DNA from: Paenibacillus odorifer
GTDB taxonomy: Bacteria > Bacillota > Bacilli > Paenibacillales > Paenibacillaceae
Direction of reading: 5' to 3'
DNA length: 64,000 bases
Assembly: GCF_000758725.1 (NCBI RefSeq)
Contig: NZ_CP009428.1
Span: 1,860,001-1,924,000 of the forward strand
A program made the position numbers and the translations under genes. The stretch's first letter is position 1, and every line of letters starts with the position of its first letter. Below, in pieces: positions 45,190 through 52,370 of this stretch. The notes beneath the pieces are model-generated. The model worked only from the letters and a program-made list of their open reading frames with translations. It ran no database searches and was not told where the DNA came from.

Positions 45190-47634
45190 ATGAAAGTATC
45201 AACCGGATGGTTGGCTGATTATACATCGATTGAAGGAGTAACCGCCGAACAGCTAGCGGAGAAGATTACCGCTGCCGGCATTGAGATTGACGGCGTAGAG
45301 CGCCGCAATAAAGGCATTTCCGGCATCGTAACCGGCTATGTGAAATCAAAGGAAAAACATCCTGATGCCGACAAGCTGAACGTATGTATCGTGGATGCGG
45401 GCCAAGATGAGGATCTACAAATCGTCTGCGGCGCAAAAAATGTAGCTGCAGGTCAAACTGTACCTGTAGCACTGGTCGGTGCTAAGCTGCCAGGACTGGA
45501 TATCAAAAAAGCCAAGCTGCGCGGCGTCCTATCGCAAGGGATGATCTGCTCGGCCAAAGAATTGGGACTGAATGATAAATTGCTTCCAAAAGAGCAACAA
45601 GAAGGTATTCTTGTGCTGCCTGAAGGGACAGAGATTGGTCAGGATATTTCCAAGGTCCTCGGCTTAGATGACGAGATTCTGGAATTCGATCTGACTCCGA
45701 ACCGTTCGGATTGCCTCAGTATGATTGGTGCTGCTTATGAAGTAAGTGCGATTCTTGGGCGTGAAGTTAAATTGCCTGATCCAAAAAGCGAAATTATTGA
45801 GATCAGTGGTCCTGCTGCGGATTCCATTTCCGTCAAGATTGAAGATGAAGAATACTGCAGCCATTATGCAGTTCGTTATATTGCAGGTGTTAAACCTGCA
45901 CCATCACCGCTGTGGATTCAGAATCGTCTGATGGCTGCTGGGGTTCGTCCAATTAATAATATCGTGGACATTACCAATTACGTGATGCTGGAATATGGAC
46001 AGCCGCTGCATGCTTTTGATGCAGATAAAGTGCAAGGTGGAGAACTCGGCGTTCGTCTTGCCCATGAAGGTGAAGTTTTGGTTACACTTGACGGTCAAGA
46101 GCGTAAGCTAGAGCCGCAAATGCTCGTTATCGCTGATGGAGTTAAAGCTGTAGGTCTGGCCGGAGTAATGGGTGGACGGGATACAGAGGTTACTGCTGAG
46201 ACGGTAAACCTTGTTCTGGAATCTGCTAAGTTTGATGGTGGTACGATTCGTAAAACCTCGCGTCAATTGGGACTTCGCTCTGAAGCCTCCCTTCGTTTCG
46301 AGAAGGAAGTGGATCCAAGTGCAGTTATTCCTGCATTGAACCGTGCAGCAGTGCTGATTGCACGTTATGCTGGCGGATCGGTCCATGAAGGCATCGTGCA
46401 AGCAGGAACTGACGCTGTTCAAGAGAAGGTTCTCACCTTGTCCTTAGAGAAACTGAATCGTTATCTGGGAACGGATTTGTCCTTGCTGGAAGTGAAGACA
46501 TTGTTTGGCCGTCTACACTTCAAATGCGGAGATACCGCACAAGGGCTGATTGAAGTTCAAGTCCCAACCAGACGTGGCGATATCAGCTATGATGTTGATC
46601 TTATTGAAGAAATTGCCCGCCTGTACGGATATGACAATATTCCAACGACTCTAATTGAAGGAATTACAACGCCAGGAGCACTAACTCACAAGCAAGCGCT
46701 CCGTCGTGAACTGCGCCGCTTATTGTCACATGGCGGTTACCAAGAGGTGATGGGTTACTCCTTCATCCAGCCGCAACAAAGCACAATGTTCCCTGCGTTA
46801 TCAGAAGGAGCAGTAGCGGTGAAGCTGGCTATGCCGATGAGTGAAGAACGCAGCGTACTGCGTACCAGCCTTCTTCCGCAACTATTGGATATTGCCAGCT
46901 ACAATACCAATCGTCGTCAAAGCGACTTGGCATTGTTTGAAATCGGCAACGTCTTCTTCACGGATGAAGAACAGCTGACTCGCCAACCACGCGAACTGCC
47001 AGTGCTGGGGCTGTTGCTTAGCGGAAGCTTAACAGTGAAGCAATGGAATGTTTCGGCACAGCCTGTGGACTTCTTTGATTTGAAGGGTGCGCTGGAAACG
47101 GTATTTGCTCATTTAGGGCTGACTGATAAAATCGTCTATGTGGGAGACAGTCCAGAAGGATTTCATCCTGGGCGTTCCGCATCGGTATATTTACTCGGGA
47201 ACGAGGGCCGTGTGAAGATCGGAACGATGGGGCAGATTCATCCGGATCTGCAAAGACAGCTGGATCTGGTGGATACTTATGCGGCAGAAATTTTATTGCA
47301 GCCGTTATATGAAAGTGCGCAAAGCCGTTTGCAATATAATGAGCTTCCGCGTTTCCCGGGAATGGAACGGGATATTGCTGTGGTCGTGGATTCCGCTGTA
47401 CCAGCGGGCGATCTGCTGGCTTCCATCCGTGATAACGGAGGTACTTTGCTCCAGTCCGTACAGGTATTTGACGTGTACACTGGCGGTAAGCTGGAGAGTG
47501 GAAAGAAGAGCATCGCGATCTCACTGCTGTATCGTCATAGTGAACATACACTGACTGATGAAGAAGTAGGAGAGGTGCATGAGAAGGTATTAGCATCTCT
47601 TCAACAAACTTTTGGTGCAGAATTAAGAAAGTAG
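45190..47634 (+). CDS. pheT: Phenylalanyl-tRNA synthetase beta subunit
   Basis: An 814-residue beta subunit. Domains in order: EMAP/tRNA-binding domain (about 40-150; GYVKSKEKHPDADKLNVC), B3/B4 editing domain (about 210-385), B5 domain (about 405-475), the inactive synthetase-like core, and the C-terminal ferredoxin-like anticodon-binding domain (about 715-810; FPGMERDIAVVV). It edits mischarged Tyr-tRNA and binds the tRNA. AAGGAAGTGAG precedes the ATG. The 182-bp gap after pheS has no terminator, so both should be co-transcribed. Confidence 0.97.
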   Translation: MKVSTGWLADYTSIEGVTAEQLAEKITAAGIEIDGVERRNKGISGIVTGYVKSKEKHPDADKLNVCIVDAGQDEDLQIVCGAKNVAAGQTVPVALVGAKLPGLDIKKAKLRGVLSQGMICSAKELGLNDKLLPKEQQEGILVLPEGTEIGQDISKVLGLDDEILEFDLTPNRSDCLSMIGAAYEVSAILGREVKLPDPKSEIIEISGPAADSISVKIEDEEYCSHYAVRYIAGVKPAPSPLWIQNRLMAAGVRPINNIVDITNYVMLEYGQPLHAFDADKVQGGELGVRLAHEGEVLVTLDGQERKLEPQMLVIADGVKAVGLAGVMGGRDTEVTAETVNLVLESAKFDGGTIRKTSRQLGLRSEASLRFEKEVDPSAVIPALNRAAVLIARYAGGSVHEGIVQAGTDAVQEKVLTLSLEKLNRYLGTDLSLLEVKTLFGRLHFKCGDTAQGLIEVQVPTRRGDISYDVDLIEEIARLYGYDNIPTTLIEGITTPGALTHKQALRRELRRLLSHGGYQEVMGYSFIQPQQSTMFPALSEGAVAVKLAMPMSEERSVLRTSLLPQLLDIASYNTNRRQSDLALFEIGNVFFTDEEQLTRQPRELPVLGLLLSGSLTVKQWNVSAQPVDFFDLKGALETVFAHLGLTDKIVYVGDSPEGFHPGRSASVYLLGNEGRVKIGTMGQIHPDLQRQLDLVDTYAAEILLQPLYESAQSRLQYNELPRFPGMERDIAVVVDSAVPAGDLLASIRDNGGTLLQSVQVFDVYTGGKLESGKKSIAISLLYRHSEHTLTDEEVGEVHEKVLASLQQTFGAELRK

Positions 47635-47647
47635 CAGGAATTGTGTA

Positions 47648-47696
47648 AAGCCGCAGCGAATCCATTTAGAAACTGAGATTCGCTGCGGTTTTTTCT
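47648..47696 (+). terminator. Terminator of pheST
   Basis: CCGCAGCGAATC / GATTCGCTGCGG perfect 12-bp stem followed by six T. Confidence 0.92.
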
Positions 47697-47750
47697 AGGT
47701 AGAGTGCAAAGCGGAGAATATCAGCCATAATCTATTGAATATTAGGGATT

Positions 47751-47780
47751 TTGCCAAATGCTTACCAAAAAAGCTACAAT
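47751..47780 (+). promoter_or_regulatory. Sigma-A promoter of the zapA-coiled-coil gene
   Basis: TTGCCA at 47751-47756, 18-bp spacer, TACAAT at 47775-47780. Confidence 0.65.
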
Positions 47781-47833
47781 AGAAGAAGTGAAACTAGCTT
47801 AGAATCCGCACACATACAAAGGAGGGCACAACT

Positions 47834-49924
47834 GTGGCTATGGACCGGACACGTGTCGCCGTGGAGATATACGGAACTTCCTATAAACTCGTCGGAAGCA
47901 GTACTGAATATATGAAACAAGTGGCCCGTTATGTTGATGAACATATGCGCACGATTTCTAAATCTCACACCAGACTGGACACACCGCGTATAGCGGTGCT
48001 TGCAGCTGTACATATGGCGGAGCAGGCTATTCAGGTTCAGGACTTCAAAAATGAACTAAACATGATGACAGGTGAACGCAGTGAACTGCGATTGGAAGTA
48101 TCTCGCCTGCTGGAGGTACAGCGGGAGCGGCAAGAAGAAATTGAGCGACTTGAAGCTGCGGCCAAAGAAGAGGCTGGGCGACTGATTGCTGCTGCTGAGG
48201 AAGAACGTAAGCGGCATTTGGAGATTCAGGAGAATGAACGCAAGGTACATGCGGAGCAGCTTCAGGAGGCAGTGCAAGCTGTGGAAGTTGCACGCAAGAA
48301 GCTGGAAGAAGAATTGCTTGAGCGCGAGATAGAGCTGCAAGAACTGCGGACAAGCTACGAAGAAGAGCGGGCAGCTAGTCGTGAACAACAGCGGCAGGAA
48401 CTGGCGAAGGCGGAAGCCATCCGCTTGCAGCAGCTGGAGGAGCAGAAGGCTGCTCATCTGCAAGAGCTGGAGAACATCCGAGAGACGCTGACCAAGGAGA
48501 AGACAGACACGCTGTCTGCTCTGCAGCTTGAGCTGACCGAGACCAAGTCAACACTGGAGGAAGAGCTTGAGGTTACCAAGTCTACATTAGGTAAAGAACT
48601 CGAAGATACCAGATTGACGCTGGGTAAGGAGCTTGAGGATACCAAGTTGACCTTAGGTAAAGAGCTTGAGAGTACCAAAGCGAAGTTGGGCAAAGAGCTG
48701 GCGGAAGAACGTGAAGCACTGCAGCGGGAGCAAACCAAGAATAAGGAACTGCGGCAGTCACAAGGCACTCAAGAGCATAGACATAAGCAAAGCATTCAAG
48801 AGCTGGAGAAACAGCTGGCGGAGCTTCGTGGTGGGACCGGGCAACTTCAGTCCAGATTACGGGCGGCTGAAGCCAGTCTTAAGAGTGAGCGAGATGCAAG
48901 ACAGACGCTGCTTGGACAATATGAAGCGATTGTTAAACGTGAAGAACAGCTCAGTGAAGAGCTGCGCACGGCTACTGAGCTGGGCACACTGTTGAATGAG
49001 GAGCTGGAAGAGTTACGCCAGCGTTATCAACAGTCACAGAATGAAGCGACAGAGCTAAGAGCGTCTCTACAGGAGACGAGTGAGAATCTGCACCGTGTTC
49101 AGGAAGAACTTGCGGGATCAGCAGCAGAGGCGGCTAACTGGCAGGAGCTTTCGGATAAACGTATGGAAGATATTGGTGAACTGGAAATGAATCTGCTGGA
49201 GTCTGAGGAGAAATCCGTGTTGCTTCAGAAAGAGATCGACACGCTGCGTGGGCAAGCCGATGGATTAGTACAGCAGCTGGATCAGGAGGTTCGGCTTCGT
49301 ACAGATGCAGAACGCGAAACAGCGGCACTTCGGGAGCAAGGTGTGCAGGTTCAGAAGGAGCTGTCTGCGCTTCGTGTGCGTTATGAGGAATTGATTGCTC
49401 AATACGATGATGTACTGCAAGAAGGAGAACGCCTGCAGGAAAGATATCAACTGCTGCAGGAAGAAGGCGAAGAGGCAACACGACGCTTAGAAGAGCTGTC
49501 TGAAGCTAGTCGTGAAGCCGCTGCTACTGTTGCTGAGCAACAGGAAGTGCTGAAGGAAGCAGAGGCGTACGGAGCTTCTTGGAAGCACAAGTACGAGGAG
49601 CTATCCGATCGGCAGCTGCAGTGGACGGATCTCGAAGCGAAGCTGCGCGAGGAGATCGACATTTGGCAGCAGGAAGCCGGCGAGGCTGAGATGAAGCAGG
49701 AAGCTATTGATCGTGAACGTAGCGAGGTGCTTCAGCAGTTAGGTGAAGTTGGTGAAAGCTATGAAATGGTTCAAGGACAGCTTCGTTTGTTGCAGGTCCA
49801 GTTTGAAATGCGTCAGGAAGAGCTTGACAAGCTTACGGACGAGCATCGTAACCTTAAAGAGGAATATGCCAAGCTGCAAAATGAATATAATGAATGGATT
49901 CAACTGATCGAGCAGGACAGTTGA
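47834..49924 (+). CDS. zapA: ZapA domain fused to a long coiled coil
   Basis: A 696-residue protein. Residues 3-90 are a ZapA domain (RVAVEIYGTSYKLVGSS; YVDEHMRTI), which in other bacteria is a stand-alone ~85-residue protein that bundles FtsZ at the division site. The remaining ~600 residues are almost unbroken coiled coil rich in Glu, Gln, Leu and Arg. Residues 237-291 hold five 11-residue repeats of the pattern TKxTLGKELED (DNA 48541-48706). Position after pheT and before mutS2 matches Bacillus zapA (yshA), supporting orthology of the N-terminal part. The GTG at 47834 has GGAGGG seven bases upstream; the ATG two codons later is an alternative. Confidence 0.88.
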   Translation: MAMDRTRVAVEIYGTSYKLVGSSTEYMKQVARYVDEHMRTISKSHTRLDTPRIAVLAAVHMAEQAIQVQDFKNELNMMTGERSELRLEVSRLLEVQRERQEEIERLEAAAKEEAGRLIAAAEEERKRHLEIQENERKVHAEQLQEAVQAVEVARKKLEEELLEREIELQELRTSYEEERAASREQQRQELAKAEAIRLQQLEEQKAAHLQELENIRETLTKEKTDTLSALQLELTETKSTLEEELEVTKSTLGKELEDTRLTLGKELEDTKLTLGKELESTKAKLGKELAEEREALQREQTKNKELRQSQGTQEHRHKQSIQELEKQLAELRGGTGQLQSRLRAAEASLKSERDARQTLLGQYEAIVKREEQLSEELRTATELGTLLNEELEELRQRYQQSQNEATELRASLQETSENLHRVQEELAGSAAEAANWQELSDKRMEDIGELEMNLLESEEKSVLLQKEIDTLRGQADGLVQQLDQEVRLRTDAERETAALREQGVQVQKELSALRVRYEELIAQYDDVLQEGERLQERYQLLQEEGEEATRRLEELSEASREAAATVAEQQEVLKEAEAYGASWKHKYEELSDRQLQWTDLEAKLREEIDIWQQEAGEAEMKQEAIDRERSEVLQQLGEVGESYEMVQGQLRLLQVQFEMRQEELDKLTDEHRNLKEEYAKLQNEYNEWIQLIEQDS

Positions 49925-49940
49925 ATGCCGGATGCAAGTA

Positions 49941-49992
49941 AGAGGGCTGACCTGATGAGTAGAGAGATCTATTTCGGGTCAGCACTCTTTAT
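49941..49992 (+). terminator. Terminator of the zapA-coiled-coil gene
   Basis: AGAGGGCTGACC / GGGTCAGCACTCT around a ~25-nt loop, then TTTATT. Confidence 0.75.
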
Positions 49993-50005
49993 TAATGAGC
50001 TCAGA

Positions 50006-50056
50006 TTAAAAAAACAGCCGATATCAGGGAGAATCCCTAATAATCGGCTGTTTATG
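50006..50056. terminator. Bidirectional terminator for the cupredoxin gene
   Basis: AAACAGCCGAT / ATCGGCTGTTT with an inner GGGA/TCCC stem; A-run on the plus-strand 5' side gives the T-run for the minus-strand gene. Confidence 0.8.
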
Positions 50057-50062
50057 TGTAAT

Positions 50063-50443
50063 CTATTCCACGATGATAGTAGCTCTCATTCCGCTATGTC
50101 CGGAGCCACACATAATGGAACAGGTCATTTCGAAAGTTCCAGCTTCCTCTGGTACGATCACCTTTGAGGATTTTTTTTCATTAAGCTGCAGCTCGAACTC
50201 AGGAATAAGGATACCGTGATTGCCGTCATCATTTTTAAAAATGATTTTGACGGGCACACCCTTTTTTAGATGATATTCTTCCTGATCAAAGCTGTAATTC
50301 GTAGCTGTAATTATGAGTTCTGTTTCTGCCTCGATCTCCGGCTCCGATGTGTTAGCATTGCCAGCAGCACTATCATTGCTGTTCCCACAGGCTGTAAGTG
50401 CTATAACGAACACCATTGAAAGTAGAATTGCAAATTTTTTAAT
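50063..50443 (-). CDS. CuA-type cupredoxin lipoprotein (cytochrome oxidase subunit II-like), apparent ATT start
   Basis: A ~126-residue exported protein. The lipoprotein signal reads (M)KKFAILLSMVFVIALTAC, with lipidated Cys19, and an acidic linker follows. The cupredoxin domain carries the full CuA-type ligand set CSIMCGSGHSGM (Cys-x3-Cys-x3-His-x2-Met), with an upstream NDDGNHG histidine. It could bind copper or pass electrons. The ATG at 50416 gives only half a signal peptide and has no ribosome site. The frame is closed by TAG at 50449-50447, and GGGAGGGG stands 9 nt before ATT (50443), or 6 nt before ATC. An ATT (AUU) start is therefore the best reading. Confidence 0.78.
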   Translation of the reverse strand: MKKFAILLSMVFVIALTACGNSNDSAAGNANTSEPEIEAETELIITATNYSFDQEEYHLKKGVPVKIIFKNDDGNHGILIPEFELQLNEKKSSKVIVPEEAGTFEMTCSIMCGSGHSGMRATIIVE

Positions 50444-50665
50444 GATCTAAATCCCCTCCCAAGAAGTCCAAGCATAGTGAAAATGTGACAATTATGTAGA
50501 CATCATAACTTAAAATTTAAGAAAGCGCTTTGATTAAATGTGAAAAATCTGTGAACAGGCAGACTGTTCAAACTTTGTCGTAAATTGCAAAAAAATGATG
50601 AAAATATAACTAAAATTTATTATAATGAAAGCTATTACATTAACGTCTAAAAGTAGGGGATACAT

Positions 50666-51799
50666 ATTACAAGTATTAACGATGCGCTAAGTACGGAGGT
50701 TTGGCACCGTAGAATCTTAAAAGGCTATTGGATGGTAGTCATTCTTTTATTAATCTCACAGTTGCTGTTTTTGTCGAATATTGACCGACTCCAAATAAAA
50801 ACAACAATGGACACGAACCTATGGCATTTATTTATAGCCTGTAATTTACTAATTGTGGTCCTTATGATTACTGCGGAGCTGTGGCTGCGTTATAGTAAAC
50901 AGTCCCCTAAATATGGGGTGGTTAGCTGTGGTTTTTTAGTGTCCTACCTTATGTATTTTGTATTAGAGCCTTTTGTTGACGGTGCTCAGATGACACTTAT
51001 GATGCCGATTATGGTTGCTCTTATTTATTTTGATCGTAAGCTCCTGTACATAATGGGGTTATTTAGTATTGTGTTTTATGCTGGGGTATATTTTGGGTTG
51101 GAACGGCCATTCCTACATAAACCGCTGCTTGAATTCTTGATGGTAGAGTGTGTATTTTTGGTATTTGTGCTGATGGCTATTGCAGTAATTATTCGTGCTC
51201 GTGAAGCGCGTATAAATTTAGAGAGATTAACGAAGGCGGGCCAAGATCTAATGGTGGAGAGGGCTATTTCGGATAAGCTGCTGAAGATTGACGCACTTAC
51301 TGGACTCTATAATCATAAAACCTTTCATGAATATTTGGATTCATTATTGGAGCAATGTGAAAGCAACAACCTTCAACTGCAGCTGGCTCTTTTCGATATT
51401 GATAACTTCAAGCAAGTGAATGATACCTACGGACACAGGGTTGGAGACCTTGTGCTTAAGGTGATAGCGGACAAGGTAGGCGGTATGATTGAATTAAATG
51501 ATTTTGCGGCTAGGTATGGCGGGGAAGAGTTCGCTGTGATTTTTACAGATAAAAGTTTCTCGGAGTCCTATGAAGCAGTAGAAAAATTACGGAAAAATAT
51601 TGCTCAAATTGAACATTTGCAGGCTGGGAACAAGCCGATCACCGTTAGCATTGGAATTTGTGATTATCAGCTTGGGGATGGGAAAGAGCTTCTCTTCCGT
51701 AAAACAGACAAGGCGCTTTATACCGCTAAAAAGCAAGGCAAGAACAGAGTGGTCAACTGTGCTGAAAGTCATAAAGAGGAGATTGTGTCTTTTGCATAA
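50666..51799 (+). CDS. Membrane GGDEF protein (diguanylate cyclase), possible ATT start
   Basis: A 355-residue (from ATG 50732) or 377-residue (from ATT 50666) protein. Five or six membrane segments fill the N-terminal half; a short helix leads to a GGDEF domain with the motif YGGEEFAVIF and DALTGLYNHKTF. It should make cyclic di-GMP. From the ATG the first membrane segment starts at once with no basic flank. The in-frame 22 codons upstream add EVWHRRILKGYW, which supplies positive charges and looks homologous to family N-termini. That extension is bounded by a TAG at 50655, and AGGGG lies 6 nt before ATT 50666. The ATG also has AAAGG at 7 nt, so the start is unsettled. Confidence 0.85.
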   Translation: MTSINDALSTEVWHRRILKGYWMVVILLLISQLLFLSNIDRLQIKTTMDTNLWHLFIACNLLIVVLMITAELWLRYSKQSPKYGVVSCGFLVSYLMYFVLEPFVDGAQMTLMMPIMVALIYFDRKLLYIMGLFSIVFYAGVYFGLERPFLHKPLLEFLMVECVFLVFVLMAIAVIIRAREARINLERLTKAGQDLMVERAISDKLLKIDALTGLYNHKTFHEYLDSLLEQCESNNLQLQLALFDIDNFKQVNDTYGHRVGDLVLKVIADKVGGMIELNDFAARYGGEEFAVIFTDKSFSESYEAVEKLRKNIAQIEHLQAGNKPITVSIGICDYQLGDGKELLFRKTDKALYTAKKQGKNRVVNCAESHKEEIVSFA

Positions 51800-51862
51800 A
51801 AACAACACAGAACCCCTTATTGCCGGAGAAGAACCGGGAATAAGGGGTTCTGTGTTGTGAAG
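51800..51862. terminator. Strong bidirectional terminator
   Basis: ACAACACAGAACCCCTTATT pairs perfectly with AATAAGGGGTTCTGTGTTGT (20 bp) between the GGDEF gene and the convergent YvlD-like gene. Confidence 0.92.
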
Positions 51863-51870
51863 AGCTTTTG

Positions 51871-52218
51871 TTACTTAGCGGCCTCAAATGGAGTGGATAC
51901 CGGCAGGAACAAGTCGATAATCCCAATGACCAGAGCTGCTAAAATGGCACCCAGAATGGATACGCTGACTCCGCTGACTACGAATTGAGCGACCCAGATA
52001 ACTACCGCACTGACAATAAAGCCGACGATACCGCGACCGAAAGGCGTTGCTTTTTTGCCGAAGATTCCTTCGACTACCCAGCCGAGTAGCGCAATCACCA
52101 GTGCAAGGATTAGAGCGCTCCAGAACCCACCAACCGTGAACTGTGGAACAATCCAGCCAACAACCATCAGAACAAGCGCTGCGACCACAAAACGACCAAC
52201 ATGACTTAAGAAATTCAC
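51871..52218 (-). CDS. YvlD/phage-holin-4 family membrane protein
   Basis: A 115-residue hydrophobic protein with four membrane segments (for example RFVVAALVLMVVGWIVPQF and GFIVSAVVIWVAQFVVSG). It belongs to the PF04020-type YvlD family, annotated as phage holin-like but found on chromosomes, where YvlD is linked to envelope-stress genes. The start is GTG at 52218, with AAGGAGG eight bases upstream. No phage genes are nearby, so a lytic role is unlikely. Confidence 0.8.
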   Translation of the reverse strand: MNFLSHVGRFVVAALVLMVVGWIVPQFTVGGFWSALILALVIALLGWVVEGIFGKKATPFGRGIVGFIVSAVVIWVAQFVVSGVSVSILGAILAALVIGIIDLFLPVSTPFEAAK

Positions 52219-52370
52219 TGTACTAACCTCCTTTGGCCCATGCTAAGGATATGTGCAGTTCTTATTGTGACCTTATTACGTGATTCTATGCTTAAAAATA
52301 AGACCCAAATAGCGAAATTGACCTGAATTCTGTATAATGGAAACATCTATGAAGGGAGCTGTGACTGTAA

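Noticed and set aside
48045..49662. Several long minus-strand frames inside the coiled-coil gene
   Set aside because: They mirror the repetitive Glu/Leu codons of the real gene and have no ribosome sites.
50520..50533. cre-like AGAAAGCGCTTTGA between the cupredoxin and GGDEF genes
   Set aside because: Symmetric core but mismatches at both ends of the consensus, and no catabolic gene nearby.
51871..52218. Prophage holin
   Set aside because: Although the family name mentions holins, there are no phage genes around and the YvlD family is chromosomal.
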